Position numbers and translations under genes: made by a program | Assembly: GCA_045531495.1 (NCBI GenBank) | Contig: JAZSED010000117.1 | Span: 1 to 13,373 of the forward strand | Direction: 5' to 3' | DNA: 13,373 nt | Origin: URNF01 sp045531495 | GTDB lineage: Bacteria; Bacillota; Clostridia; Oscillospirales; Acutalibacteraceae | Shown: in pieces, positions 1-7,241 of the stretch | How positions within the stretch are numbered: position 1 is the stretch's first letter | Layout: every line of letters begins with the position of its first letter | Notes under the pieces: model-generated | Told to the model about the DNA's origin: nothing | Seen by the model: the letters and a program-made list of their open reading frames with translations, nothing else | Database searches by the model: none

Positions 1-105
1 CATCACGACCACGAGCATCATCACGACCACGAGCATCATCACGACCACGAGCATCATCACGACCACGAGCATCATCACGACCATGAGCATCATCACCATC
101 ATCAT
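1..105 (+). repeat. 18-bp in-frame tandem repeat encoding HHHDHE
   Basis: The unit CATCATCACGACCACGAG is repeated head to tail. A partial copy at 1-15 is followed by copies at 16-33, 34-51, 52-69 and 70-87; the last has one C-to-T change that leaves the protein unchanged. A degenerate all-His unit follows at 88-105. The period is exactly six codons, so gain or loss of units keeps the frame. The array continues to the left window edge, so its true copy number is unknown. It encodes the His-rich metal-binding region of the GTPase gene. Confidence 0.95.
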
Positions 106-390
106 GCAGACGAAGTGTTTACCAGCTTTGGCAGAGAAACCGCCCGAAAGTATGACAAAGACGAATTGTTTGCAATGGTCTCTGCCTTAGATAATGCCAC
201 AACCTTTGGAACGGTGTTGCGCGCAAAAGGTATTGTGGCAGGCAAGGATGGAAAATGGTTGCATTTTGACTATGTTCCCGGAGAAACGGATGTCCGCTTT
301 GGTTCCGCGGACGTTATCGGCAAAATCTGTGTTATCGGTGCCGATATCGATGAAGAAGCACTGACTAAGTTGTTTATGTTGGGAGAATAA
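1..390 (+). CDS. CobW/G3E-family GTPase, C-terminal part with His-rich metal-binding region (5' truncated)
   Basis: The reading frame is open from base 1 and stops at 388-390, leaving the last 129 residues of a protein whose N-terminus lies outside the window. The visible part opens with about 35 residues made almost only of His, Asp and Glu (HHHDHE units, then six His), followed by a compact domain of about 90 residues with the motifs TTFGTVLRAKGIV, WLHFDYVPGE and GKICVIG. That layout is the C-terminal half of G3E P-loop GTPases (CobW, YciC/ZagA, YjiA): a His-rich metal-binding linker and then the CobW_C domain. Such proteins act in the cytosol as GTP-dependent zinc, cobalt or nickel chaperones or in metal homeostasis; the metal cannot be told from this fragment. 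The next gene starts 3 bases after the stop and also has a CobW-like P-loop, so the two probably form one metal-related operon. The GTPase domain itself is not visible, so the family call rests on the His linker, the C-terminal domain and the neighbour. Confidence 0.8.
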   Translation, partial: HHDHEHHHDHEHHHDHEHHHDHEHHHDHEHHHHHHADEVFTSFGRETARKYDKDELFAMVSALDNATTFGTVLRAKGIVAGKDGKWLHFDYVPGETDVRFGSADVIGKICVIGADIDEEALTKLFMLGE

Positions 391-393
391 TTG

Positions 394-1335
394 ATGGAAG
401 TACCTGTATACGTTTTTACCGGTTTTTTAGAAGCGGGAAAAACGCGTTTTATACAAGAAACTTTAGAAGATAAGCGCTTTAATGCCGGAGAAAGAACCCT
501 TCTGCTGTTGTGCGAGGAGGGCGAGGAGGAATACGATGCTTCCCGCTTTTCGGCTCCGCACGTGTATGTACAAACCGTAGAAGACCCGTCCGAGCTGACC
601 GCGGACAATCTGGCGGCTTGGTTAAAGAAAAACAACTGCAAGCGTGTGATTGTTGAATATAACGGTATGTGGTTGTTAGCGGCGTTGTTTGAAAATATGC
701 CGAAAAATTGGGTTATTTATCAGGAGTTTATGTTTGCGGATGCGAACACATTTTTGAACTATAATGCGAATATGCGCTCGTTGGTAGTGGATAAATTAAA
801 CACCTGTGAGTTGGTTGTGTTTAACCGCTATACCGACGCAGTGGATAAGATGGCGTTGCATAAAATTGTACGCGGCACCAGCCGTCGTGCGGATATTGCC
901 TATGAATCACCGACGGGCGACGTAGAATATGACGATATTGAAGACCCGTTGCCGTTTGATATTAACGCGCCCGTTATTAACATCGAGGACGATGATTACG
1001 CCGTTTGGTACAGAGACCTTGGCGAAAACATGGAGAATTACAACGGAAAAACGGTATCTTTCAAAGGCGCCGCGGTTACAGAAAAGGCCCTGGCGAACAA
1101 CGGCTTTATTGTCGGTAGAGACGTGATGACCTGCTGCGCGGATGATATTATGTACGCGGGATTGGTAGCATACAGCGATATACCGTTGCCTGTTAAGGAG
1201 CGCGGATGGATACAAATTACCGCGATAATACAGTTGCAGGCACATCCGATGTATGCGCGGCGCGGCCCTGTACTGACGGTTACTGAAATGTCGGCATGTG
1301 AACCGCCGGTCAAAGAGGTTGCGACCTTCTTTTGA
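394..1335 (+). CDS. Divergent CobW-like P-loop protein fused to a YcgQ/TIGR03943-like C-terminal domain
   Basis: This 313-residue protein starts with a CobW-type P-loop, GFLEAGKT at residues 10-17 (classical CobW reads GFLGAGKT). It then has EYNG (88-91) where CobW has its E-S/T-G switch, and FNRYTD (143-148) where an NKxD guanine motif is expected. The CxCC metal-site motif typical of CobW proteins is absent; that region is the acidic EEGEEEYD (41-48). Residues 180-205 are an acidic linker. From about 218 a second domain appears, with VSFKG, FIVGRDVMTCCADD (Cys247-Cys248) and GWIQIT, which resembles the CC-A-D end domain of YcgQ/TIGR03943 (DUF1980) proteins linked to permeases. The ATG at 394 is chosen because GGGAGA lies 7 bases upstream; the TTG at 391 is too close. 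It follows the His-rich GTPase directly. A metal-homeostasis role is inferred from family and context, and GTP binding may be altered because the guanine motif is off consensus. Confidence 0.7.
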   Translation: MEVPVYVFTGFLEAGKTRFIQETLEDKRFNAGERTLLLLCEEGEEEYDASRFSAPHVYVQTVEDPSELTADNLAAWLKKNNCKRVIVEYNGMWLLAALFENMPKNWVIYQEFMFADANTFLNYNANMRSLVVDKLNTCELVVFNRYTDAVDKMALHKIVRGTSRRADIAYESPTGDVEYDDIEDPLPFDINAPVINIEDDDYAVWYRDLGENMENYNGKTVSFKGAAVTEKALANNGFIVGRDVMTCCADDIMYAGLVAYSDIPLPVKERGWIQITAIIQLQAHPMYARRGPVLTVTEMSACEPPVKEVATFF

Positions 1336-1363
1336 TGGACTTTAGCAGAAAAGGGGTAAAACG

Positions 1364-2245
1364 GTGAAGCGTGTTCTTGTTGTTATGAATCCGAATGCAG
1401 GACAAAAACGCGGAAAGCGATATTTGGCAGATATTTTGGAGCTTTTTCGCAAAAATGAATATGTTACCACCGTTATGTTGACCGTTCGACAGGGTGATGC
1501 TGTTTCGCTGGTAAAGGACCACGGAAAAGGTATGGATATGATTGTCTGTATCGGCGGTGACGGCACCTTTAATGAGGTGGTAAACGGTGTGTTGGAAGCG
1601 AAACTGTCCACACCTATTGGGTATATACCCGCGGGGAGCACCAATGATTTTGCAAACAGCTTAAAATTGCCTAAAAATATGGTGAAGGCGGCTATGCAAA
1701 TTATACAAGGCACACCGCACACTGTTGATGTGGGCAGATTTGATGACCGTTATTTTTCATATGTGGCTTCATTCGGTGCTTTTACCAAAGTGTCTTATGC
1801 GACACCGCAAAACATCAAAAATGCTTTGGGGCATTTGGCGTATATTCTTGAGGGTGTAAAAGATATTCCGTCTATTCGTCCTTTGCATTTGCGCTTTGAA
1901 ACACCTGAAGAAGTGATTGAAGGGGACTACCTTTTTGGCGCTATCAGCAATTCCACTTCGGTTGGCGGTATTTTAACGTTAAATCCCGACGTTGTGGATA
2001 TGAACGACGGCAAATTTGAACTGTTGCTCGTCAAAGCACCGAATACCATTACCGAGTTGAACGATATTATTCTTGCATTGACCACGCAAAAGTATGATTA
2101 CCCGTCTATCACCTTCGCTTGTGCTTCGGAACTGACGGTATATGCTTCGCCTGATATGGATTGGACTTTGGATGGCGAATGGGCGGCAGGCAAAGAAAAA
2201 CTGAATGTTTGCAATCTGCACAGCGCCATACAACTGATTATGTAA
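1364..2245 (+). CDS. Diacylglycerol kinase catalytic-domain lipid kinase (YegS/DgkB/BmrU family)
   Basis: The 293-residue product has the full signature of the DAGK catalytic family: NPNAG at 9-13, the nucleotide-binding GGDGT at 64-68, PAGSTNDFA at 89-97, and a C-terminal DGE at 270-272 that matches the family's catalytic acidic site. Members phosphorylate diacylglycerol or related lipids at the inner face of the membrane using ATP; in Gram-positive bacteria DgkB recycles diacylglycerol released by lipoteichoic acid synthesis. The exact lipid cannot be read from sequence. No signal peptide or membrane segment is evident, in keeping with a peripheral enzyme. The start is a GTG with AAGGGG 7 bases upstream. 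It lies 28 bases after the CobW-like gene and 16 bases before the pyridoxal kinase gene, so it is probably co-transcribed with both, although no functional link is obvious. Length is normal for the family. Confidence 0.88.
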   Translation: MKRVLVVMNPNAGQKRGKRYLADILELFRKNEYVTTVMLTVRQGDAVSLVKDHGKGMDMIVCIGGDGTFNEVVNGVLEAKLSTPIGYIPAGSTNDFANSLKLPKNMVKAAMQIIQGTPHTVDVGRFDDRYFSYVASFGAFTKVSYATPQNIKNALGHLAYILEGVKDIPSIRPLHLRFETPEEVIEGDYLFGAISNSTSVGGILTLNPDVVDMNDGKFELLLVKAPNTITELNDIILALTTQKYDYPSITFACASELTVYASPDMDWTLDGEWAAGKEKLNVCNLHSAIQLIM

Positions 2246-2261
2246 CAACGGGGGATACCGT

Positions 2262-3092
2262 GTGAAGAGAATTGTAACGATACAGGATATTTCCTGCGTG
2301 GGTAAATGCTCGTTGACAGTAGCATTGCCCATCATATCCGCTTGCGGTGTGGAAACGGCGGTAATACCGACGGCAATGCTGTCGGTACATACGGCTTTCC
2401 CGCATTTTACTTTCCATGATTTAACAAAAGAAATGCTGCCGACAGTAAAAGACTGGCAGCAGCATAATATAACCTTTGATGCAATTTATACGGGGTATTT
2501 GGGCTCGGCGGAGCAGATTGAGCACGTAGCTGAGATTGTAGACACGTTTTCTACACCGAAAAGCTTAGTGCTGGTAGACCCCGTGATGGGTGATAACGGG
2601 AAATTGTACACGGGTTTTACCATGGCATTTGCCGAAAAAATGGCGGCTCTTTGCAAAAAGGCAGATGTTATCGTTCCCAATCTGACCGAAGCCACAGCGC
2701 TGCTGGGGTTGCCGTACGCCGATACCTACAACGAAGAGTATTTGAAGGATATCGCCTTGCGTTTATCCGCCTTCGGAGTTAAGCAAGTGGTGCTGACGGG
2801 TGTAACATTGGATGACGGTACGATAGGTGTTTTGGCGTATGACCGTATGACAAACGCCTACATCCGTTACGGCACGCCGCGCGTTGCTCGTGTGTTTCAC
2901 GGGACGGGGGACACCTTTGCTTCCGCGTTAACCGGAGCTTTAACACGGGAAATGCCGCTTAAAAAAGCGTTAAAGCTTGCCGTGGACTTTACCGCATTAT
3001 CTATTGAGGAAACCATAAACGACCCGCGCGCGAATTGGTACGGTGTGAATTTTGAGCAAGCATTACCGTGGTTGATTGAACAGTTTAAGTGA
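2262..3092 (+). CDS. pdxK: Pyridoxal/pyridoxamine kinase (PdxK/PdxY-type, ribokinase superfamily)
   Basis: The 276-residue protein begins IVTIQDISCVGKCSL, the usual opening of PdxK/PdxY proteins. It carries the substrate-site block DPVMGDNGKLY at 106-116, PNLTEA at 139-144, and the ribokinase-superfamily anion-hole motif GTGDTF at 214-219 with the catalytic Asp at 217. The enzyme phosphorylates pyridoxal, pyridoxamine or pyridoxine with ATP in the B6 salvage pathway, in the cytosol. The DPVMGDNGKLY block fits PdxK/PdxY better than the ThiD-like kinases some Bacillus use for the same job; which B6 vitamer is preferred cannot be judged. The start is GTG with GGGGGA about 6 bases upstream. It is the last gene of the plus-strand run, and its stop overlaps the end of the convergent rluA-family gene by 8 bp. 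Confidence 0.88.
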   Translation: MKRIVTIQDISCVGKCSLTVALPIISACGVETAVIPTAMLSVHTAFPHFTFHDLTKEMLPTVKDWQQHNITFDAIYTGYLGSAEQIEHVAEIVDTFSTPKSLVLVDPVMGDNGKLYTGFTMAFAEKMAALCKKADVIVPNLTEATALLGLPYADTYNEEYLKDIALRLSAFGVKQVVLTGVTLDDGTIGVLAYDRMTNAYIRYGTPRVARVFHGTGDTFASALTGALTREMPLKKALKLAVDFTALSIEETINDPRANWYGVNFEQALPWLIEQFK

Positions 3093-4050
3093 TTTTTCCT
3101 TGCTTAAAGTCTTCTGCAAAGGGTATGTTTTCCAAAGTAAACTCTTTGCCGTTCAAATATTCCAACGCTTCCGCGGGGGTAGAAAAATCAAAATGCAGGC
3201 GGTAGGAACATAATTGCTGTTTAGAGTAACCGGTTCCTTTATTTAAGGCATTGGTGCCGTATTTGCCGTCACCGAGCAGAGGATGCCCGATGGATGCAAG
3301 GTGTGCACGTATTTGGTGTGTGCGACCTGTCAACAGTTCTATTTCAAGTAAGGAGTATTTTTCGTTTTCTGCTAAAACGGCGTATTTTGTGGATATTTGA
3401 CGGGCGCCTGTGCGGGCGTTACCTGATATATATACACGGTTTTGCTGTTCGTTTTTTTCCAGAAATCCTTCCAAAATATCGCTTTTCTTCTCAAAAATAC
3501 CGTGTACGATACAAAGATAGTATTTATGCAGCTCGCGCCGCTTCATTTTTTCGTTAAGAATACGCAAAGCAACAGCATTTTTAGCGGAAATGACAATACC
3601 GCTTGTGTTGCGGTCAATTCTATTGACCAGTGCGGGTGTAAAGCTATTTTCCTTGTCGGGATTATACTCGCCTTTTTCGAACAAATACCGCTGGATACGC
3701 ATGATCAATGTATCCCGGTATTCATTTTCATCGGGATGCACCAATAAACCTGCGGGTTTGTTAGCCAGAAGGATATTTTCGTCCTCATAGACAATGTCGA
3801 GTGCTTTGCCTGCGGTCATAAAATCGGGTGTACCGCCGCTTTCTGAAAGCACGTCGTCTTTTAAATATACGGTAATGACATCTCCGACTTGTACGCGGGT
3901 GGAGATTTCGCAACGTTTACCGTTGATTTTTATGTTTTTGGTGCGAATAGCCTTGTACATAAGTGATGTCGGTAATTCGCGGAATGTTTTGGTCAACAGC
4001 TTATCAAGACGTTGACCGGCATCGTTTGCATTGACGGTGATACTTTTCAC
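3085..4050 (-). CDS. RluA-family 23S rRNA/tRNA pseudouridine synthase with S4 domain
   Basis: The 321-residue product has an N-terminal S4 RNA-binding domain (about residues 10-65, with GQRLDKLL) and an RluA catalytic domain. The catalytic motif is NRIDRNTSG at 143-151 with the nucleophilic Asp at 146; the textbook form is HRLDxxTSG, and the NRIDRNT variant is common in clostridial members. The GRTHQIRAH motif at 242-250 and GHPLLGD at 255-261 complete the family signature. The enzyme isomerises uridine to pseudouridine in structured RNA; an RluC/RluD-type rRNA target is likely but not provable here. The start is GTG at 4050-4048, with AAGAGGT 7 bases upstream on the minus strand. It has its own promoter facing radC. 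Its 3' end overlaps pdxK by 8 bp, with no clear intrinsic terminator between the convergent genes. Confidence 0.9.
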   Translation of the reverse strand: MKSITVNANDAGQRLDKLLTKTFRELPTSLMYKAIRTKNIKINGKRCEISTRVQVGDVITVYLKDDVLSESGGTPDFMTAGKALDIVYEDENILLANKPAGLLVHPDENEYRDTLIMRIQRYLFEKGEYNPDKENSFTPALVNRIDRNTSGIVISAKNAVALRILNEKMKRRELHKYYLCIVHGIFEKKSDILEGFLEKNEQQNRVYISGNARTGARQISTKYAVLAENEKYSLLEIELLTGRTHQIRAHLASIGHPLLGDGKYGTNALNKGTGYSKQQLCSYRLHFDFSTPAEALEYLNGKEFTLENIPFAEDFKQGKIT

Positions 4051-4079
4051 AAGGGTTACCTCTTTAAATTATTTTCATT

Positions 4080-4109
4080 TTGTCATTGTATCACACTTTT
4101 TTCCAAAAT
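4080..4109 (+). promoter_or_regulatory. Candidate promoter for radC
   Basis: TTGTCA (4080-4085), an 18-base spacer and CAAAAT (4104-4109) lie upstream of the radC start at 4138. The -10 is weak. If real, it overlaps the oppositely oriented rluA-family promoter almost completely, so the two would compete for polymerase. Confidence 0.3.
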
Positions 4110-4113
4110 ACAA
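4085..4113 (-). promoter_or_regulatory. Sigma-A promoter for the rluA-family gene
   Basis: On the minus strand TTGTAT (4113-4108) is followed by a 17-base spacer and TACAAT (4090-4085). This places the transcript start about 28 bases before the GTG start at 4050. Both hexamers match the sigma-A consensus at four or five of six positions. Confidence 0.65.
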
Positions 4114-4137
4114 ACATTTAATTCGAGGATGAGAATT

Positions 4138-4893
4138 ATGGAAACGCAAAAGAAAACGACAAATAAAAAAGAGAATGTGCACAGCGGGCATCGCCAGCGG
4201 GTGAAAGAGCGTTTTATGAACGAGGGGCTTGAGAGCTTTGAGCCGCATCAAGTGTTGGAGATGTTGCTGTTTTTCGGTGTACATATGAAGGACACCAATG
4301 AATTGGCACACCGTCTCTTGGATTCTTTTGGTAGCTTATATCGCGTGCTGGAGGCATCTTTTGAGGACTTGCGGCAGGTGGAAGGTGTTACGGAAAACGT
4401 GGCAACGCTTATTTGCTTTTCGGGACAGCTTGTAAAGCGGTATTGGGTAGACCGTTGCGATATCGGCACCATTTTGGATACCAGCCAGAAAATCGGTGAG
4501 TATTTTAAATATCGTTTTGCCGGTGACCAGGAGGAACGCGTATTGCTCATGTCGCTTGACAACCGCAAAAAGCTGTTAAACTGCACCTGTATTGCCAAAG
4601 GCAGTGTCAATGCCGCTGATATCAACGTGCGGTTGGCGATTAAACAGGCATTGAAGGACAATGCGACTCTTGTTGCGCTTGCACATAACCATCCTAACGG
4701 TCACGCATATCCGTCTACAATAGACATTCGTACAACCGAAATTTTTGCAAAAGCCTTTGCGGTGTTGGATATTCATCTTATTGACCATATTGTTGTTTCG
4801 GAGGATGATTTTATCTCTATGGCAGAAACGCAACAGTTGGCGGCCTTGTTTGGCAGCAGATGTTGTTTGAAAGACGATGAAACAGCACAGTAA
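4138..4893 (+). CDS. radC: RadC/UPF0758 family JAMM-domain protein
   Basis: The 251-residue protein has the standard RadC layout: an N-terminal helix-hairpin-helix part (HSGHRQRVKERF at 15-26, VEGVTENVATL at 81-91) and a C-terminal JAMM/MPN+ metalloprotease-like domain. The zinc-site motif is complete: HNHPNG with His183 and His185, then PSTID with Asp196. Despite the historical name, a DNA-repair role is not established; some homologues are linked to natural transformation and the MPN fold suggests a peptidase. The frame stays open upstream to 4012, but the ATG at 4138 is chosen because CGAGGA lies about 8 bases before it, while the ATG at 4129 sits on top of that site. It starts 87 bases from the divergent rluA-family gene. 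It ends 75 bases before nfnA, which has its own promoter. Confidence 0.9.
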   Translation: METQKKTTNKKENVHSGHRQRVKERFMNEGLESFEPHQVLEMLLFFGVHMKDTNELAHRLLDSFGSLYRVLEASFEDLRQVEGVTENVATLICFSGQLVKRYWVDRCDIGTILDTSQKIGEYFKYRFAGDQEERVLLMSLDNRKKLLNCTCIAKGSVNAADINVRLAIKQALKDNATLVALAHNHPNGHAYPSTIDIRTTEIFAKAFAVLDIHLIDHIVVSEDDFISMAETQQLAALFGSRCCLKDDETAQ

Positions 4894-4911
4894 AATTTAA
4901 TGCTTTTCTAC

Positions 4912-4940
4912 TTTACAAGTGAATGGCAGAGTGATAGAAT
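4912..4940 (+). promoter_or_regulatory. Sigma-A promoter for nfnAB
   Basis: TTTACA (4912-4917), a 17-base spacer and TAGAAT (4935-4940), each one base off consensus, lie 28 bases before the nfnA start. The ribosome binding site AAAGGAG (4955-4961) is 7 bases from the ATG. A small GGGT/ACCC hairpin (4941-4952) lies in the leader and is too weak to call regulatory. Confidence 0.75.
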
Positions 4941-4968
4941 GGGTCAAAACCCCTAAAGGAGTCTTTTA

Positions 4969-5811
4969 ATGTTTACCATAGTTAAAAAAGAAGTACTGAA
5001 TCCGACGGTCGTGTTGATGGAAATTTCAGCACCTGCGGTTGCGAAAAAGGCGAACCCGGGACAGTTTATTATATTGCGCGTGGACGATAACGGTGAGCGT
5101 ATACCGTTGACTATTGCGGATTACGATGCCGATAAAGGTACGGTTACCATCATTTTTCAGATTGTGGGTGCCACCACCGAAAAGCTGGGACGATTGAACG
5201 AGGGAGATGCTTTGCACGATTTTGTTGGTCCGCTCGGTCGGGCCACCGAAACCCAAGGCAAGAAAAAAGTGGCTGTTGTCGGCGGCGGTGTCGGCTGTGC
5301 CATTGCGTTGCCTGTTGCGAAAAAATTCCACGAACAGGGAACAGAGGTACATTCCATTATCGGTTTCCGTTCGAAGGATTTGGTTATTTTAGAACAAGAG
5401 TTTCGCGATAACAGCGATAAGCTGTTTTTAATGAGTGATGACGGCTCTTGCGGTGAAAAGGGACTCGTTACCGATGCTCTGAAACGCCTTATCGAAAACG
5501 GTGAGCAGTATGATGAGGTTATTACCATCGGTCCTCTGATGATGATGAAATTTGTTTGCGCACTTACCAAGGAATACGGTATTAAAACGGTGGCGAGTAT
5601 GAACCCCGTGATGATTGACGGTACGGGTATGTGCGGAGGTTGTCGTCTGACCGTGGGCGGAGAAACGAAGTTCGCTTGTGTCGACGGTCCTGAATTTGAC
5701 GGACATCTGATTGACTTTGACGAGGCAATGGCACGAGGCAGTATGTACCGCGATTTCGAACGTCATAAGCATGAAGAAACCTGTAATCTCTTTAAAAAGG
5801 AGGTGCAGTGA
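4969..5811 (+). CDS. nfnA: NfnA, FAD/[2Fe-2S] subunit of electron-bifurcating ferredoxin:NADP+ oxidoreductase
   Basis: This 280-residue protein is a ferredoxin-NADP+ reductase-type flavoprotein of the PyrK/sulfide-dehydrogenase-beta family. The FAD-binding barrel carries RIPLTIAD (44-51), the NAD(P)-binding half carries VVGGGVGCAIALP (103-115), and the C-terminal [2Fe-2S] loop has Cys222, Cys225 and Cys237 (GMCGGC...FAC). NfnA is known to use three Cys and one Asp for this cluster; Asp217 just upstream is the likely Asp. With NfnB it forms the cytosolic NADH-dependent reduced ferredoxin:NADP+ oxidoreductase, which couples NADH and ferredoxin oxidation to NADP+ reduction by flavin-based bifurcation. 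The PyrK alternative is unlikely because no pyrD gene is adjacent and nfnB follows directly. The nfnB ribosome binding site lies inside the last codons of this gene, implying translational coupling. Confidence 0.9.
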   Translation: MFTIVKKEVLNPTVVLMEISAPAVAKKANPGQFIILRVDDNGERIPLTIADYDADKGTVTIIFQIVGATTEKLGRLNEGDALHDFVGPLGRATETQGKKKVAVVGGGVGCAIALPVAKKFHEQGTEVHSIIGFRSKDLVILEQEFRDNSDKLFLMSDDGSCGEKGLVTDALKRLIENGEQYDEVITIGPLMMMKFVCALTKEYGIKTVASMNPVMIDGTGMCGGCRLTVGGETKFACVDGPEFDGHLIDFDEAMARGSMYRDFERHKHEETCNLFKKEVQ

Positions 5812-5812
5812 G

Positions 5813-7204
5813 ATGCCGAATATGTCCTTGAAAAAGAACGAAATGCCGATGCAAGCACCTGAGGTGCGTTGCCATAACTTTGATGAGGTTACCTATGGGT
5901 ATTCTGCTGAGCAGGCAATAGATGAGGCGAAACGTTGTCTTAACTGCAAAAATCCGATTTGTGTTACAGGCTGCCCTGTACAAATCAACATCCCCGCGTT
6001 TATCAGTAAGATGGCCGAAGGGGATTTTGAAGGCGCTTATACCGTTATAGCCGCCTCAAGTTCGTTGCCCGCTGTATGCGGCCGTGTGTGTCCTCAGGAA
6101 AATCAGTGCGAAGGCAAGTGTATACGCGGCATCAAAGGTGAACCTGTTGCTATTGGTCGTTTAGAGCGTTTTGTGGCGGACTACCATAATGCTAACAGTA
6201 ACCATTCTGCGGAACCGCCTGAGAAAAACGGGCATCGTGTTGCGGTAATCGGTTCGGGTCCTGCGGGTCTTACTTGCGCGGGAGACCTCGCCAAACGCGG
6301 CTATGCCGTGACAGTATTTGAGGCGTTGCATACCGCCGGCGGTGTTTTGGTGTATGGTATTCCCGAATTCCGCTTGCCCAAAAGCATTGTACAAAAAGAA
6401 ATCGACGGTTTAAAGCTGTTGGGTGTGGAGATAGCTACCAACGTAGTTGTGGGGCGCACCGTTTCTATTGAAGAGTTGCTGCATGAAGAAGGCTTTGAAG
6501 CGGTATTTATCGGGTCGGGTGCAGGCTTGCCTCGTTTTATGAACATTCCCGGAGAAAACTTAAAAGGTGTATATTCCGCTAATGAGTTTTTGACCCGTGT
6601 CAATCTTATGAAGGCATATCTCCCTGAAAGCGATACACCTATCCAAAGAGCAAAACGCGTTGTGGTTGTCGGCGGCGGTAACGTTGCGATGGACGCCGCG
6701 CGCAGCGCTTTGCGCTTGGGTGCAGATGAGGTATCCATTGTATATCGTCGTTCTATGGAAGAATTGCCTGCGCGAAAAGAAGAAGTGGAACATGCCCAAG
6801 AGGAAGGCGTAAAATTTGCGCTCTTGACCAACCCCGCCGAAATTTTGGGTGATGAAAACGGTCAGGTGCGGGCTATTCGATGCGTGCAAATGGAATTGGG
6901 TGAACCGGATGCTTCTGGCAGACGCCGCCCCGTGGAGAAAGCGAACTCTGCGTTTGAGATGCCGTGCGATTGTGTGATTATGTCTATCGGCACTTCACCG
7001 AATCCGCTGATTAAATCCACTACAGAAGGTTTGGATACCCAAAAATGGGGTGGTATCGTTGCTGATGAAGCGACAGGTCTTACCTCTCTGGAAGGCGTAT
7101 ATGCGGGTGGTGATGCGGTAACAGGGGCTGCAACCGTTATTTTGGCGATGGGTGCAGGTAAGGCATCTGCCGCAGCAATTGACGAATATTTACGTAATAA
7201 ATAA
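5813..7204 (+). CDS. nfnB: NfnB, GltD-like FAD/[4Fe-4S] NADPH subunit of NfnAB
   Basis: The 463-residue product resembles the glutamate synthase small subunit. An N-terminal domain holds two sets of [4Fe-4S] cysteines: Cys42, 45, 50, 54 (CLNCKNPICVTGC) and Cys89, 93, 99, 103. An FAD-binding Rossmann motif GSGPAG (147-152) is followed by GGVLVYGIPEFRLPK, the NADPH-binding motif GGGNVAMD (287-294), and the closing FAD motif YAGGD (430-434). NfnB carries the flavin at which electrons bifurcate and the NADPH site. No large glutamate synthase subunit is nearby, and the partner one base upstream is NfnA, which rules in favour of Nfn over GltD. The open frame extends back to 5711, but the ATG at 5813 is chosen because AAGGAGGTG (5797-5805) lies 7 bases before it. 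The gene ends in a strong shared hairpin terminator. Confidence 0.92.
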   Translation: MPNMSLKKNEMPMQAPEVRCHNFDEVTYGYSAEQAIDEAKRCLNCKNPICVTGCPVQINIPAFISKMAEGDFEGAYTVIAASSSLPAVCGRVCPQENQCEGKCIRGIKGEPVAIGRLERFVADYHNANSNHSAEPPEKNGHRVAVIGSGPAGLTCAGDLAKRGYAVTVFEALHTAGGVLVYGIPEFRLPKSIVQKEIDGLKLLGVEIATNVVVGRTVSIEELLHEEGFEAVFIGSGAGLPRFMNIPGENLKGVYSANEFLTRVNLMKAYLPESDTPIQRAKRVVVVGGGNVAMDAARSALRLGADEVSIVYRRSMEELPARKEEVEHAQEEGVKFALLTNPAEILGDENGQVRAIRCVQMELGEPDASGRRRPVEKANSAFEMPCDCVIMSIGTSPNPLIKSTTEGLDTQKWGGIVADEATGLTSLEGVYAGGDAVTGAATVILAMGAGKASAAAIDEYLRNK

Positions 7205-7207
7205 GAG

Positions 7208-7241
7208 AAAAAAGCGTTGGTCGGTTGACCAACGCTTTTTT
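7208..7241. terminator. Bidirectional intrinsic terminator between nfnB and the AbrB-type gene
   Basis: A perfect 15-bp inverted repeat (7208-7222 with 7227-7241) has a GGTT loop. One arm begins with six A and the other ends with six T, so each strand has a GC-rich stem and a U tract. It starts 3 bases after the nfnB stop, and its right end contains the first bases of the minus-strand stop codon (7242-7240), serving both convergent genes. Confidence 0.93.

Noticed and set aside
1..105. Tandem repeat as a CRISPR array or intergenic satellite
   Set aside because: The period is 18 bases with no unique spacers, and the reading frame continues through it into a conserved domain; it is coding sequence.
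907..1245. Antisense and alternate-frame open reading frames within the CobW-like gene, and similar ones across nfnB and clpC
   Set aside because: They have no ribosome binding sites or recognisable motifs, and lie opposite well-supported conserved proteins; they are shadows.
3084..3106. TTTAAG/CTTAAA inverted repeat between pdxK and the rluA-family gene as a terminator
   Set aside because: The stem is only 6 AT-rich pairs with a 12-base or longer loop; it is too weak to call.
4941..4952. GGGT-CAAA-ACCC in the nfnA leader as a riboswitch or attenuator
   Set aside because: A four-pair stem in a leader of about 20 bases cannot hold a known riboswitch; probably chance.
4969..5811. NfnA read as PyrK, the dihydroorotate dehydrogenase electron-transfer subunit
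   Set aside because: The fold is shared, but there is no pyrD gene beside it and the coupled downstream gene is GltD-like with two Fe-S sites, as in NfnAB.
5711..5812. Longer N-terminus for nfnB starting within nfnA
   Set aside because: The ribosome binding site at 5797-5805 selects the ATG at 5813, and family members begin near that point.
5813..7204. NfnB read as glutamate synthase small subunit (GltD)
   Set aside because: The motifs are common to both, but no large subunit is near and the adjoining gene is NfnA.
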